Source: an uncultured Granulosicoccaceae bacterium (GTDB taxonomy: Bacteria > Pseudomonadota > Gammaproteobacteria > Granulosicoccales > Granulosicoccaceae). From it: a DNA stretch of 64,000 nt. Positions 1-10,378 of this stretch are shown piece by piece (the stretch's first letter is position 1; every line of letters begins with the position of its first letter). The stretch is taken from assembly GCA_937930305.1 (NCBI GenBank), contig CALGLE010000001.1, positions 62,001 through 126,000 on the forward strand, read 5' to 3'. The translations under genes and the position numbers were made by a program. The notes under the pieces are model-generated. The model was not told the DNA's origin. It saw nothing but the letters and a program-made list of their open reading frames with translations, and ran no database searches.

Positions 1-1663
1 GCTCCCCTTCCCAAGGTCCTGGATCTTTGCGGGTATCCGAGCCAAGTCCCCAGCACTTACCCACTTTGTCAGCAACTTCCTGGCTAATGAGTTGAGCCGC
101 CCAACCGTTCATAGACTGGTATCCGGTGGCTAACACAACAAGGTCGGCCTCCAGTTCACTGCCATCGTTAAACACAATACCGGACTCGGTAAAATCTGAA
201 ACTTCTACGCCCGACTTTAATTTAATTTTGCCATCGGCAACCAACTCGGATGCACCCACATCAATGTAATATCCCGAGCCACGGCGCAGGTACTTAACAA
301 ATAATCCAGAACCGTCCTCACCAAAATCAAGCATGAATCCCGCTTTCTCAAGTCGGTCATACAAATCTTTATCGCGCTCCTTCATTTCGGCGTATACCGG
401 CACCTGAAACGCTGGCAGAATTTTATAGGGCACTGAAGCAAAGATTAAGTCGGCCTTGTGATGGTCAATGCCGTTAGCGCGTGCCTTCTCCGAATACAGA
501 TCCCCCAACGCTAAATCCATGAGTGTGTCGGACTTGCAAATATGCGTGCTGCTGCGCTGAATCATAGTGACGTCAGCATCGTTTTCCCAAAGTGCCGCGC
601 AAATATCATGCGCTGAGTTATTGGATCCAATCACAACCACTTTTTTACCAGCATACTGATCAGGGCCCGGGTGCTGACTGGAGTGTTGTAGTTCACCTTT
701 GAACTTTTCCTGACCCGGTAACGTGGGAATGTTCGCGCGCGCCGACATGCCAGTGGCCATAACGAGCTGCGTGGGCTTGAGCACCACGTCTTCGCCATCC
801 CGATTCACCTTAACCGTCCAAGTTTTTGTCGCTTCATCGTAAGTGGCGCTTTGACACTCAGTGGAATGCCAATAATTAAGCTCCATCACTCGGGTATACA
901 TCTCTAGCCAATCCCCAAGTTTATCTTTAGGGGCAAACACTGGCCAATGCTCAGGGAATTCTATGTACGGTAAATGGTCGTACCATACGGGGTCATGTAA
1001 GCACAACGACTTGTACCGATTGCGCCAACTGTCGCCAGCACGTTGGTTTTTCTCGATGATGATGGTCGGCACACCCAGCATGCGCATTCGAGCCCCAAGC
1101 GCGATGCCACCTTGACCACCACCCACAATCACACAATAGGGTTGCTCTGTATAGCCCAGCTGCGATTGCTCGTCTTGGCGAGACTCGGCCCAGGTCTTTC
1201 TCGATTTGTCAGCCCCGTGCTCAACACCCATTGGCCGCGCTGCGCCATTTTTTTCCTCATAACCCTTTAGCTCCACCATGGTGGTTAACAAGGTGAAGGC
1301 CTTACCATCGCGTAAACGCAGATGCCCTCGGCCGCGCGCCACTTCGGTTTCGAACGTAATCCATGCGTCAATTATTCCGTCCGCTTCAGTGGGTGGCTCT
1401 TCTGCTTGCCATTGACTTGGTTTTACTTTGCTTGCACAACTAGCCACCATGTCCTTAATGGCATCGTGGCCCTCCAAGGTCGTAATATTCCAGGTAAAGC
1501 TGATCATGTCTCGCCAAAAACCTTCTGGTTCAAACAAATCAGCCGTGGCATTTGGATCCGCCTGACTCAGCGCTTTTTCAAATGCGCCTAGCCATTCATT
1601 AACGGCTTGTAGTTCCTTACTCGGTGTGGAATCAGGCGCAATTTCTGCGGCGGTAGTACTCAT
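1..1663 (-). CDS. SnoaL-like domain fused to flavin-containing monooxygenase (C-terminus beyond window)
   Basis: I translated this frame from the minus strand; it starts at the ATG at 1663 and is still open at base 1, so the C-terminus is missing. The first ~150 residues look like a SnoaL/NTF2 small-molecule-binding domain (acidic start, then an ALSQADPNATADLF segment). A class B flavin monooxygenase follows: a first dinucleotide site GGGQGG after VIV (FAD) and a second, VVVIGSNNSAHD, for NADPH. A later VLATGYQ segment is the typical ATG motif of this family. Such enzymes oxygenate N- or S-containing small molecules or act as Baeyer-Villiger enzymes; the substrate cannot be read. It is divergent from the MetE-like gene across 190 bp. 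Family assignment is firm, specific reaction unknown. Confidence 0.85.
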   Translation of the reverse strand, partial: MSTTAAEIAPDSTPSKELQAVNEWLGAFEKALSQADPNATADLFEPEGFWRDMISFTWNITTLEGHDAIKDMVASCASKVKPSQWQAEEPPTEADGIIDAWITFETEVARGRGHLRLRDGKAFTLLTTMVELKGYEEKNGAARPMGVEHGADKSRKTWAESRQDEQSQLGYTEQPYCVIVGGGQGGIALGARMRMLGVPTIIIEKNQRAGDSWRNRYKSLCLHDPVWYDHLPYIEFPEHWPVFAPKDKLGDWLEMYTRVMELNYWHSTECQSATYDEATKTWTVKVNRDGEDVVLKPTQLVMATGMSARANIPTLPGQEKFKGELQHSSQHPGPDQYAGKKVVVIGSNNSAHDICAALWENDADVTMIQRSSTHICKSDTLMDLALGDLYSEKARANGIDHHKADLIFASVPYKILPAFQVPVYAEMKERDKDLYDRLEKAGFMLDFGEDGSGLFVKYLRRGSGYYIDVGASELVADGKIKLKSGVEVSDFTESGIVFNDGSELEADLVVLATGYQSMNGWAAQLISQEVADKVGKCWGLGSDTRKDPGPWEGE

Positions 1664-1853
1664 GACACACTCCCTTCATCTGCTAAACGGAGGACACAGA
1701 TAACTTGATTCTGAGTGCCATGTCAAATTTGTTTGGTTTTAGCCGGCCTATCGGTGTGTCTAGCAGAAGAGCCGCTGGTTTTTTCGTTCGAAAAGCGCCG
1801 TCACAATGAATTTGCTACATTGCTCGCCAACTTAACTTACAGAAATTACTCCC

Positions 1854-2909
1854 ATGGCAATTAAAACAACCTGTATCGGTGCGTACCCGAAACCGGATTT
1901 TGTCAAGTTGCCAGATTGGTTCACCATTGCTGGTGGTCCCGATGCAGCCGACCCCACAAGGCATTGGAAAGAAGCCATGCAGGCCTTGGGAGACGATGCA
2001 GAAGCGACCATAAGCCGTGGGGTTAAGCATGCCATTGACGATCAAATCTCTGCTGGCATCGATATTCCAACCGATGGTGAAATTCCTAGAGAAAATTATG
2101 TTCACTACCACTGTCGTCATTTGAACGGATTCGACTTTGATAATTTGACAACTAAAGAGCTGCGTGGTGGCACCTACTCGGCCGAGCTGCCCACAATAGT
2201 GGGCCCTGTGTCGGCCAAGCAAGCGTTTATGGTGAACGAATGGAAGCGAGCCCAACAATACACCGACAGGCCGGTGAAAATAACCATGCCTGGACCCATG
2301 ACCGTGTCCGATACGAATGCGGATGCCTACTACCATGATTTTGCACGCCTCGGCGCAGATATCGCAACGGCATTAAACAGCGAAGTATTGGCATTAGCTG
2401 ACGCCGGTTGCACCAATATACAAATTGATGAACCCCTGTTTGCACGTCGCCCTGCCGATGCATTGGACTATGGCTTTGAAAACCTGGAGAGAGCGTTTCA
2501 TGGTTGCCCAAAATCGGTAACTCGTACGGTACATATGTGCTGCGGTTACCCAGACAGACTCGACAACCCGAACTACCCCAAAGCCGATCCTGATGCTTAT
2601 ATGCAGCTCGCAACCGTTATTGATAACGCCAAAATAGATGCCGTATCATTTGAGGATGCGCATCGGCCTAACGACTTAGCATTATTAGACAAGATCAAAT
2701 ACACAACCGTTATCTTCGGCGTTGTCGCAATCGCTAAAAGTGAAGTGGAATCGGTTGAGATGATTCGCCAAAGACTTTTGGCAGCGCTTGAACACATTGA
2801 CCAAAACCGTTTAATCGCAGCACCCGATTGTGGTTTAGGAATTTTGGGGCGAGACTTAGCTATGGCAAAGTTAAGTAATATGTGTAAAGCCGCTGCCTCA
2901 ATTTCTTAA
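1854..2909 (+). CDS. MetE C-terminal-domain-like (cobalamin-independent methionine synthase core) methyltransferase
   Basis: The protein has 351 residues, about half of full-length MetE (~750), and corresponds to the catalytic C-terminal barrel alone. The zinc/thiol site is recognisable: H-x-C in VHMCCGYPD, the Glu of SFEDAHRPND and the distal Cys of APDCGLG. TMPGPMTV and QIDEP are also family segments. Stand-alone core proteins of this kind transfer methyl groups to or from thiols or corrinoid/folate donors; the methyl donor and acceptor here are unknown. No strong Shine-Dalgarno precedes the ATG. It is divergent from the flavin monooxygenase and ends 8 bp from the converging LysR gene. Membership of the phosphonate locus is not implied. 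Confidence 0.8.
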   Translation: MAIKTTCIGAYPKPDFVKLPDWFTIAGGPDAADPTRHWKEAMQALGDDAEATISRGVKHAIDDQISAGIDIPTDGEIPRENYVHYHCRHLNGFDFDNLTTKELRGGTYSAELPTIVGPVSAKQAFMVNEWKRAQQYTDRPVKITMPGPMTVSDTNADAYYHDFARLGADIATALNSEVLALADAGCTNIQIDEPLFARRPADALDYGFENLERAFHGCPKSVTRTVHMCCGYPDRLDNPNYPKADPDAYMQLATVIDNAKIDAVSFEDAHRPNDLALLDKIKYTTVIFGVVAIAKSEVESVEMIRQRLLAALEHIDQNRLIAAPDCGLGILGRDLAMAKLSNMCKAAASIS

Positions 2910-2917
2910 GTGGGGTT

Positions 2918-3784
2918 TCAAGCCGAGTGCTCTCTAGCAAGCACGATAAATCGACGAATCAGTCTATTTTCTCGGCGTTCACGCAAACACACAATGGCCT
3001 CTTGCATGCTCAGCTCTTTGTCGCGAATTACAATTTTAGTGAGTTCAGGCCCATCCACGAATTCAGCTTCGGACACCACACCAATACCGCCCCCATCAAC
3101 CACAATTTGTCGCACGGCCTCACGACCTTCCGCCTCGATACTGACGTTCAATGTAAATCCCGACTGACTCGCCTTCTCTTCCAGTTTAGCTCGGGTACGT
3201 GAGCCATGCTCGCGCATAACCAATGGCCATGTCGCAAGCTCCTTAAGACTCACTGTTTTACGAGATGAAACAGCACTGGCAGTGGATGCAAATGCGATAA
3301 GGGGTGTGGATTCTAGAGGAACAACATCCAGTTGATTGTCATCAGGGACATCGCCTAAAACTCCGATATCTGCTTCGTACCGGTGAAGTAAATCTAACAC
3401 TTGATTCGAATTACCCGACTTTACAGACACAAACACATCAGGAAATTCTTGTCGAAAGGCTGCCAGTACTCGTGTCATGTGATGCGCAGAATCTGCAACA
3501 ATTTTTAAGGTTCCCGTTCGCTGCGAGCGAGACTGGGTAAGAAATTCGTAGGCTAGCTGTTCAACTTCAAACAGACGATTGGTAATGTCCAACAACGCCA
3601 GCCCGTGTTCAGTCACGATGACTTGTTTTCGGTGCCTTTCGAAAAGTCGCATATCGTATTCCGATTCAAGCTTTCTGACCTGATCGGATATGGCCGGTTG
3701 CGTGACATGCAACGCTTGAGCTGCCCGAGAGAACCCACCGAGTGTGGCAACGTAGTGAAACGCTCTAAGCTGAACGTATCGCAT
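2918..3784 (-). CDS. LysR-family regulator, probably phosphonate-catabolism associated
   Basis: This is a 288-residue LysR protein. An N-terminal winged helix (LRAFHYVATLGGFSRAAQAL, then VTQPAISDQVRKLE) is followed by a periplasmic-binding-protein-like effector domain. I chose the ATG at 3784, which gives the usual MRYVQLRAF start; a GTG eight codons upstream at 3808 is the alternative. It is transcribed away from phnW across a 196-bp gap, the classic arrangement of a LysR regulator with its target. A named LysR subfamily accompanies aminoethylphosphonate genes, and position and sequence fit it. The likely inducer is an aminoethylphosphonate pathway compound (inference). Confidence 0.85.
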   Translation of the reverse strand: MRYVQLRAFHYVATLGGFSRAAQALHVTQPAISDQVRKLESEYDMRLFERHRKQVIVTEHGLALLDITNRLFEVEQLAYEFLTQSRSQRTGTLKIVADSAHHMTRVLAAFRQEFPDVFVSVKSGNSNQVLDLLHRYEADIGVLGDVPDDNQLDVVPLESTPLIAFASTASAVSSRKTVSLKELATWPLVMREHGSRTRAKLEEKASQSGFTLNVSIEAEGREAVRQIVVDGGGIGVVSEAEFVDGPELTKIVIRDKELSMQEAIVCLRERRENRLIRRFIVLAREHSA

Positions 3785-3980
3785 TGTGCTTAGCCATAAG
3801 TTGTCCACCTGAAAGAATCAATCCAGATAAATTCAATATATCAGAATTTCTTATAGTTCTATCTTAAATATCGATTTTACGAATGCAGGGGTGGTTGTTA
3901 CTATGCGGCAGCGTTCCTAGATATAGCCAATCTTCATGCGCGGTTCTCAAGCAACAAGCGATTTAATTGAGGTCAAAACC
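3785..3980. promoter_or_regulatory. Divergent control region between LysR gene and phnW
   Basis: This is the AT-rich gap between two divergent genes. It should hold both promoters and the LysR site, but I could not single out a convincing T-N11-A operator. The base run 3969-3972 (GAGG) sits 8 bases before the ATG at 3981 and supports that phnW start over the in-frame ATG at 3936. Confidence 0.45.
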
Positions 3981-5177
3981 ATGGCCAAACCCAGCGATAC
4001 CATCCCCTTGCTTGCACCACATGAAGGCGAGCCTTATCTGCTGACTCCAGGTCCACTGACAACGGCCTACTCTGTAAAACAGGCCATGCTTCGTGATTGG
4101 GGCTCCTGGGATGATGATTTTCGACAAACGACTAAACATATCCGCGCTGAGTTACTGGCAATGGTTGATGACGTGGATCAACAATATGATTGTGTACCCA
4201 TGCAAGGCAGTGGCACATTTGCGGTGGAAGCCATGTTGGGCTCCCTACTTCCCCGCGATGCAAAAGCACTGGTGTTGGCGAATGGCGCTTATGGACTTAG
4301 AACCGCAAAAACATTGGAATACCTTGGCCGCTCGCATGTGGTGTTGGATAAAGGTGACTATTTGCCACCGCGTGGGGATGAAGTAACCAAATGGTTGGAT
4401 GCAGATCCTGACATTACGCATGTCATTGCCATTCATTGCGAAACCAGCTCCGGCATTCTTAATCCCATCGAAGAAGTATCCCGCGCAACCTATGCTGCAG
4501 GTCGGAAACTACTGATTGACAGCATGAGCGCCTTTGGTGCTATCCCATTGTCCAGCCAATCCATTCAGTATGAGGCCATCGTTTCGTCAGCGAACAAATG
4601 CATAGAAGGTGTGCCCGGTTTTGGTTTTGTTATCGCCAAAAAAAGTGCGTTACAAGCCGCCAAAGGTTGCAGCCATTCTTTAAGCCTTGACTTACACGAT
4701 CAATGGACAACGATGGAGAAAACAGGCCAATGGCGATTCACACCTCCGACGCACACCGTGACGGCTTTCGCTGAAGCACTGCGCCAACATCGTGAAGAAG
4801 GTGGCGTTGAAGCACGCGGCTCTCGTTATCGGGCTAACCGCGATGCCTTAGTGGTTGGCATGCGCAAACTGGGTTTTGAAACGCTGCTTCACGATCGCTG
4901 GTTATCTCCCATCATCGTGACATTTTTTAATCCTGCGCATCCGAATTTTGATTTCAACGTCTTCTACGAATTGATGAAAAGTAAAGGCTTCATTATCTAT
5001 CCCGGCAAGCTCACGGTGGTAGACAGTTTTCGAATTGGCTGCATTGGGCAGCTGGACGTGCACGTCATGCAACAAGTGGTAACCGCCGCAGGAGCCGCAC
5101 TGGATGAAATGGGCGTTGACACAGCGGTTGCACCTATTGCGGCGTATAATGAACGCGAAAAATTGACGGCGGAGTAA
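3981..5177 (+). CDS. phnW: 2-aminoethylphosphonate:pyruvate aminotransferase
   Basis: PhnW is a PLP fold-type I enzyme. It moves the amino group of 2-aminoethylphosphonate to pyruvate, giving phosphonoacetaldehyde and alanine. The N-terminal LLTPGPLTT motif, the [11 protein letters not shown] segment and the PLP lysine in [14 protein letters not shown] are typical. The 398-residue length from the chosen start is slightly above the ~370 usual. The start at 3981 has a GAGG ribosome site; the open frame extends 15 codons further upstream without support. It opens an operon with phnA, phnY, a pbfA-like gene and a dehydrogenase, and this context removes doubt with other class V aminotransferases. 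Confidence 0.93.
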   Translation: MAKPSDTIPLLAPHEGEPYLLTPGPLTTAYSVKQAMLRDWGSWDDDFRQTTKHIRAELLAMVDDVDQQYDCVPMQGSGTFAVEAMLGSLLPRDAKALVLANGAYGLRTAKTLEYLGRSHVVLDKGDYLPPRGDEVTKWLDADPDITHVIAIHCETSSGILNPIEEVSRATYAAGRKLLIDSMSAFGAIPLSSQSIQYEAIVSSANKCIEGVPGFGFVIAKKSALQAAKGCSHSLSLDLHDQWTTMEKTGQWRFTPPTHTVTAFAEALRQHREEGGVEARGSRYRANRDALVVGMRKLGFETLLHDRWLSPIIVTFFNPAHPNFDFNVFYELMKSKGFIIYPGKLTVVDSFRIGCIGQLDVHVMQQVVTAAGAALDEMGVDTAVAPIAAYNEREKLTAE

Positions 5178-5229
5178 ACAAAGTATTTTACTTCGTCCAA
5201 ACTAATACCAAAGGAAATTCCCACACCAA

Positions 5230-6480
5230 ATGCCTTCCCAACTAACAGTCAATGAGCGCGAATATGAGATTCCTCCGGTTTGTGCTATCGCCATCTGCCT
5301 TGATGGTTGCGAGCCAGCCTACCTAGATGCCGCGATTGAAGCCGGTTTGATGCCCACGCTGAAACGTATGCGTGAACAAGGCACAGATCGTTTAGCGCAC
5401 AGCGTCATTCCAAGCTTTACGAATCCAAACAATATGTCTATCGCCACGGGCAGGCCACCTGCGGTGCACGGCATTTGCGGTAACTTTTTATACGACCCCG
5501 ATACCGGTGAAGAGGTCATGATGAATGACCCTAAGTTTCTCCGTGCGCCCACCATTTTTAGTGCGTTTTATAACAGTGGAAAAAAAGTAGCGATCGTTAC
5601 CGCAAAAGATAAATTGCGTTCCTTACTAGCCGATGGCATGTCATTCGATGACGGTCGAGCCATTTGCTTCTCATCCGAACGTGCAGACACCACCACTATG
5701 AAAGAACACGGCGTTGACAACGCCTCAAACTGGATGGGCATGGAGGTGCCCGAGGTGTATTCGGCAGCTTTGTCGGAATTTGTTTTTGCCGCAGGCGTTA
5801 AATTGTTAAAAGAATTTAAACCCGATCTTATGTACCTGACTACCACCGATTACATTCAGCATAAGCATGCTCCCGGTGACGCAGTCGCCAATTCTTTCTA
5901 TGCAAACTTCGACAAATATCTAACTGAATTGGATGCAGCGGGAGCCGCCATTGCCATAACCGCTGACCACGGTATGAAACCAAAGCATCACGCTGATGGT
6001 TCACCCAATGTCATTTATGTTCAGGACTTATTGGATGAATGGCTGGGCAAAGAGAAAGCCCGCTTGATTTTGCCCATCACAGATCCCTATGTGGTGCACC
6101 ACGGCGCCTTGGGCTCATTCGGCACAGCGTATCTTCCAAAGGATGCCGATCAACAACAAGTGATCGACAAACTGCTAGCGATCGATGGCATTGACGTTGT
6201 GCTTAACCAAGCACAAGCGTGTTCCCAATATGATCTGCCCGCTGACCGAATTGGCGATATCGTTATTATCACGGGAGAAAACGTCACCGTGGGCACCAGC
6301 GAACATCGACACGATTTAGCCGCCTTAGATGTACCGTTGCGTTCTCATGGCGGGCTCACCGAACAGTCGGTACCCTTTATCGTAAATCGCCCTTTAAATT
6401 CTCTGGCCAACCAGCCAGAGCTTCGTAATTTTGATGTCATAAACGTTGCATGCCAAGCAGCACAGGTTGAGAAGTCATGA
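5230..6480 (+). CDS. phnA: Phosphonoacetate hydrolase
   Basis: This two-zinc enzyme of the alkaline-phosphatase / nucleotide pyrophosphatase superfamily cleaves the C-P bond of phosphonoacetate to acetate and phosphate. The expected site residues are all present: Asp25 (CLDGCEP), the nucleophile Thr64 (SFTNPNN), Asp207 and His211 (TDYIQH), Asp246-His247 (TADHGMKPK) and His373 (RSHGGLTE). At 416 residues it has the family length. An AAGGAAA run lies about 14 bases before the ATG. Its stop overlaps the phnY start (ATGA). This is the PhnA of the PhnWAY route, not the unrelated YjdM/PhnA zinc-ribbon protein. Confidence 0.93.
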   Translation: MPSQLTVNEREYEIPPVCAIAICLDGCEPAYLDAAIEAGLMPTLKRMREQGTDRLAHSVIPSFTNPNNMSIATGRPPAVHGICGNFLYDPDTGEEVMMNDPKFLRAPTIFSAFYNSGKKVAIVTAKDKLRSLLADGMSFDDGRAICFSSERADTTTMKEHGVDNASNWMGMEVPEVYSAALSEFVFAAGVKLLKEFKPDLMYLTTTDYIQHKHAPGDAVANSFYANFDKYLTELDAAGAAIAITADHGMKPKHHADGSPNVIYVQDLLDEWLGKEKARLILPITDPYVVHHGALGSFGTAYLPKDADQQQVIDKLLAIDGIDVVLNQAQACSQYDLPADRIGDIVIITGENVTVGTSEHRHDLAALDVPLRSHGGLTEQSVPFIVNRPLNSLANQPELRNFDVINVACQAAQVEKS

Positions 6481-7931
6481 GTAAACCATCCGGTGAAGTT
6501 CGCAAAGAAGCTATGCGCATTGGTGGCGAAAAAGTTCACACCAATGACGTCATTGAAGTTCGATACCCTTACACGAATGAGGTAATCGGAACGGTACCGG
6601 CTGGCAATGCAGAGCATGCCAAACGTGCCTTTGAAATTGCGGCCAACTTTCGCCCAAGGTTATCCCGGTACGAACGTCAGCAGATTTTATTTAAAACCGC
6701 TGAACTCATTCGCGAACGCCGTGAAGAGATCGCCCATTGGCTCACGTTGGAATTAGGCATTTGCCATCAGCATGCCTTATACGAAACCGGTCGCTCATAT
6801 GACGTGTTCATGCTGACTGGACAACTCGCCATACTTGATGACGGTCAGATATTTTCCTGCGACTTAACCCCGCATGGCAAAGATCGAAAAATTTACACCA
6901 AGCGTGAGCCGGTAAGAGCGATATCTGCAATAACACCGTTTAATCACCCGCTTAACATGGTGGCGCATAAAATCGCACCATCAATCGCCACCAACAATTG
7001 CATGGTGTGTAAACCCACTGAGCTCACTCCATTAACCGCCATCACACTTGCCGATATATTGTATGAAGCGGGCCTTCCCCCTGAGATGTTTCAGATCGTC
7101 ACGGGCATGCCTGCTGACATTGGCGACGAGATGGTGTTGAACGAGCACATCGAAATCATCACGTTTACCGGTGGCGTGAGCGTGGGTAAAATGATTGCCA
7201 GCAAAGGCGCTTACAAGCGTCAAGCACTGGAACTCGGTGGAAATGATCCACTCATCGTATTGAATGATTTAAACGATGCTGACCTTGACAAGGCCGCCAC
7301 CCTAGCCGTGGCCGGTGCCACTGGAAATTCAGGACAACGATGTACCGCTGTGAAACGCATTCTTGCCCAAGAATCCATCGCGGACAAACTGGTTGCTAAA
7401 GTCTTAGATAAAGCCAAAGCCATACAGTTTGGCGACCCCATGAATCCTGACACTCAGCTGGGTTGTGTCATTCATGCAGAAGCCGCTGAGCTATTCGAAA
7501 ATCGTGTTCATATGGCGGAGAAAGCCGGCGCTAAAATTCTCTATCACCCAGGTCGCAAGGGCGCCTTGTTACCCCCTATCACCGTAGATCACGTTCCGCA
7601 CGACAGTGAGTTGGTTCTTGAAGAAACGTTTGGGCCCATCGTACCCATCGTCCGTGTTCCCGATGACGATGCAACGGTTATGAATATCTCGAATTCAACC
7701 GCGTTTGGACTCTCTGCCGGTGTATGCACCAATAACTTGAATCGAGCTATCGATTACATTGAGGGATTGGATGTAGGAACCGTTAACGTTTGGGAACAGC
7801 CAGGCTACCGAATCGAGATGTCGCCGTTTGGTGGAATCAAGGATTCAGGAAATGGGGTCAAAGAAGGAGCGTTAGAGGCCATGAAGTATTTTACTAACGT
7901 GAAAACCTACTCTCTGCCGTGGCCTCGATAA
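6477..7931 (+). CDS. phnY: Phosphonoacetaldehyde dehydrogenase
   Basis: This 484-residue NAD-dependent aldehyde dehydrogenase is predicted to oxidise phosphonoacetaldehyde (from PhnW) to phosphonoacetate (for PhnA). Visible motifs are the cofactor-site [11 protein letters not shown] region, the general-base Glu in ALELGGNDP and the catalytic Cys in [11 protein letters not shown], followed by EETFGPIVP. It overlaps phnA by 4 bp and is followed after 6 bp by the pbfA-like gene, so it is translated within the same operon. The family alone would allow other aldehydes; the substrate call rests on its place between phnA and the lyase. Confidence 0.9.
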   Translation: MSKPSGEVRKEAMRIGGEKVHTNDVIEVRYPYTNEVIGTVPAGNAEHAKRAFEIAANFRPRLSRYERQQILFKTAELIRERREEIAHWLTLELGICHQHALYETGRSYDVFMLTGQLAILDDGQIFSCDLTPHGKDRKIYTKREPVRAISAITPFNHPLNMVAHKIAPSIATNNCMVCKPTELTPLTAITLADILYEAGLPPEMFQIVTGMPADIGDEMVLNEHIEIITFTGGVSVGKMIASKGAYKRQALELGGNDPLIVLNDLNDADLDKAATLAVAGATGNSGQRCTAVKRILAQESIADKLVAKVLDKAKAIQFGDPMNPDTQLGCVIHAEAAELFENRVHMAEKAGAKILYHPGRKGALLPPITVDHVPHDSELVLEETFGPIVPIVRVPDDDATVMNISNSTAFGLSAGVCTNNLNRAIDYIEGLDVGTVNVWEQPGYRIEMSPFGGIKDSGNGVKEGALEAMKYFTNVKTYSLPWPR

Positions 7932-7937
7932 GCCCCA

Positions 7938-9332
7938 ATGACTTCAATCCCACCAGCGGGTGAAAGCGAAGTAAATACGTCTTCCCGGCGTCAACGCTGG
8001 GCGGACGATGTTCATGATAGTTCGACTAAAAAAATGTTGGCAGAGGACGCGCATTACTTTCTGCGCCAATCGGTCTCCACGCCGTGCTTATCGACCATCG
8101 CTCGCGCAGAAGGGGCTTACATTGAAGATACACAGGGCCGTCGGTATTTAGATTTTCACGGTAACAACGTTCACCACATCGGTTATGGGCATCCGAAACT
8201 GAAAGCGGCCATTGCACGACAAATGGATGAGCTGCCGTTTGCCCCTCGCCGATTTGCCTGTGAACCGGCAACCGCCTTGGCAAAAAAACTCACTGAACTG
8301 GCACCCGGGGATTTATCCAAGGTGTTGTTCACTACAGGTGGCTCATCGGCGGTTGAAGTGGCGATGAAAATCGCACGGGCGGCCACTGGCAGACACAAAA
8401 CCGTCTCCTTTTGGGATGCGTTCCACGGCGCAGGCTTTGGAGCAGCATCCGTTAGTGGGGAACAAATGTTCCGTTCTCATGCCGTTGGCCCTTTGCTATC
8501 GGGTACCCAACACGTCGCACCGTTTGATTGTTACCGATGCCCTTACGGCTATCCGAGTGTGAATGGCAAACCCCAATTGGAACTGTGCAAACTCACTTGC
8601 GCCAATATGGTTAAGTATGTGTTGGAGAAGGAAGGTGATGTTGCAGCGGTGATCGCCGAACCGGCCAGAGCGGTACCCTATATTCCTCCACCGGGTTTTT
8701 GGGCTGAGGTAAGACGTGCCTGCAATGAACACGGCGCCCTACTCATCTTTGATGAGATTCCAACTGGGTTAGGTAAAACCGGTAAATTATTCGCTTGTGA
8801 TCATGACGCAGTAGTGCCCGATATCTTAGTGTTGGGAAAAGCGCTAGGCGGCGGCATTTTGCCTTTAGCTGCGGTACTCGCAACGCCAGAACTGGATGTG
8901 GGTGAGAACTACGCTTTCGGACACTACACCCATGAAAAAAATCCGGTAAGCGCGACTGCCGGTCTTACCACCATACAAATCATCGAAGATGAAAACCTTG
9001 TCGACAACGCCGCCACTCTCGGGACCATCGCGTTAAGTCGACTGAATGAAATGCAAGCGTCGTACTCTGTTATAGGTGATGTACGCGGTAGAGGACTGTT
9101 GTTTGGCGTTGAACTGATCATGGATAAAGACACCAAAACACCCGCCGATGATTTAGCTGAAGCGGTTTTTTACCGCTGTCTAAACAAGGGGCTATCATTT
9201 AAAATATCCATGGGCAACACCTTAACGTTTACACCGCCTTTGATACTCACTGAAGCACAATTGGACTTTGCTTTGAACGTTATCGAGGAGTCTATCGTTG
9301 AAGAGTGCAAATTAGCGGGTATTGCTACATGA
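7938..9332 (+). CDS. pbfA: PLP class-III protein, probable (R)-1-hydroxy-2-aminoethylphosphonate ammonia-lyase
   Basis: This 464-residue class-III aminotransferase-fold protein has the PLP lysine in VLGKALGGGILP, the Asp of LLIFDEIPTGLG and an N-terminal FHGNNVHHIGYGHP segment. Class-III proteins found inside phnW/phnX or phnW/phnY/phnA clusters have been characterised as PbfA. That enzyme does not transaminate but eliminates ammonia from (R)-1-hydroxy-2-aminoethylphosphonate to give phosphonoacetaldehyde, widening the substrate range of the pathway. The gene sits 6 bp after phnY and overlaps the next gene by 4 bp. An ordinary omega-aminotransferase is the alternative; context strongly favours PbfA. 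Confidence 0.82.
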   Translation: MTSIPPAGESEVNTSSRRQRWADDVHDSSTKKMLAEDAHYFLRQSVSTPCLSTIARAEGAYIEDTQGRRYLDFHGNNVHHIGYGHPKLKAAIARQMDELPFAPRRFACEPATALAKKLTELAPGDLSKVLFTTGGSSAVEVAMKIARAATGRHKTVSFWDAFHGAGFGAASVSGEQMFRSHAVGPLLSGTQHVAPFDCYRCPYGYPSVNGKPQLELCKLTCANMVKYVLEKEGDVAAVIAEPARAVPYIPPPGFWAEVRRACNEHGALLIFDEIPTGLGKTGKLFACDHDAVVPDILVLGKALGGGILPLAAVLATPELDVGENYAFGHYTHEKNPVSATAGLTTIQIIEDENLVDNAATLGTIALSRLNEMQASYSVIGDVRGRGLLFGVELIMDKDTKTPADDLAEAVFYRCLNKGLSFKISMGNTLTFTPPLILTEAQLDFALNVIEESIVEECKLAGIAT

Positions 9333-10378
9333 GTGAATCGGTTACGAACCTCAGCGGTGTTCGCGTGGTACGTACCGATTCTGAAATTCAGTGTGACGTG
9401 ATTGACGAATGGTTTCGCAGTCGAGGTGCCGAATTAGTCCTACTCCCGGCTGATGTTAACGAAGACGATCTTTGCCAAGCAGTCGCACACGCCAGCCTTT
9501 TGTTGATGTGCTACACAACAATAAACTCAAATACCATCCAGGTCGCTAAACAACTGCGCGGAATTGTGAAATACGGCGTGGGCATTGATGCGATCGACAT
9601 TGAGGCTGCAACCCAATGCGGCATTCCAGTGGTTAACGTTCCCGAGTACGCTGAGCAAACGGTTGCTGAAGGGGCGTTTTGTTTAATGCTGGCGCTACTA
9701 AAAAAGTTATTACCCGTTCATCAAGCCATGCAGCAATCAGGCTGGATTGAACCGAGCAACCAATGGCTCGGACACGATGTGTTCGGAAAATGTGTAGCGA
9801 TTATTGGCGCGGGTCGCATTGGTCGTGCGTTTGCACGTATGGCTGGCAGCGGCTTCAGTGCCAGAGTCATTGCCTACGACCCGTTCGTCAGTGCCGCAGA
9901 ATTAGCACAACTGAATATCGAAAAAATGGATGATCTACATGCGCTGCTTGCGCAAGCGGATGTGATTTCTGTGCATACAGTTTTAAACGATGACACACGC
10001 GCGATGATTGGTCGTAAGGAATTCGCTGCCATGATGAAGCAACCCATATTCATCAACGTATCCAGAGGGGCGCTGGTGGATGAGATGGCTTTGCTGGACG
10101 CACTTAACAACCATCAAATCCGTGGTGCTGGGTTGGATGTATACAGCTCCGAGCCCTTGAATCGCACCTCGCATAAGTTGGCCAGCTTGTTCGATCGCGA
10201 CAACGTCATCGTCACTCCTCATTTGACATTCTTCACTCATGAAGCCATGCAACGCTTGACAACAGACACACTGGCCCGCTGTCAGGAGCTGCTCCTGGGT
10301 AAAAGCGTCACCCTACGCTCGACTGATCCTAGACTGGTTGCACAGCAAGGCGTTCTAAATGTCAAATTTAACACCTAG
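9329..10378 (+). CDS. D-isomer-specific 2-hydroxyacid dehydrogenase in the phosphonate operon
   Basis: The 349-residue NAD(P)-dependent dehydrogenase has the Rossmann motif GAGRIGRAFARM, the substrate-binding Arg in NVSRGALVDE, a following Glu in SSEPLN and the catalytic His in VTPHLTFFTHEA. I chose the ATG at 9329, which overlaps the stop of the preceding gene (ATGA); an in-frame ATG at 9305 lies inside that gene. The overlap implies co-translation with the pbfA-like lyase, so it should act in the same pathway, yet no step of PhnWAY needs it. A hydroxyphosphonate or phosphonopyruvate/phospholactate-type substrate is possible (inference). It shares only family features with the dehydrogenase at 62.2 kb. 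Confidence 0.85.
   Translation: MSESVTNLSGVRVVRTDSEIQCDVIDEWFRSRGAELVLLPADVNEDDLCQAVAHASLLLMCYTTINSNTIQVAKQLRGIVKYGVGIDAIDIEAATQCGIPVVNVPEYAEQTVAEGAFCLMLALLKKLLPVHQAMQQSGWIEPSNQWLGHDVFGKCVAIIGAGRIGRAFARMAGSGFSARVIAYDPFVSAAELAQLNIEKMDDLHALLAQADVISVHTVLNDDTRAMIGRKEFAAMMKQPIFINVSRGALVDEMALLDALNNHQIRGAGLDVYSSEPLNRTSHKLASLFDRDNVIVTPHLTFFTHEAMQRLTTDTLARCQELLLGKSVTLRSTDPRLVAQQGVLNVKFNT

Noticed and set aside
3936-3980. Upstream in-frame ATG for phnW
   Set aside because: The 15 extra codons match no PhnW N-terminus, while the ATG at 3981 has a GAGG site at the right distance.
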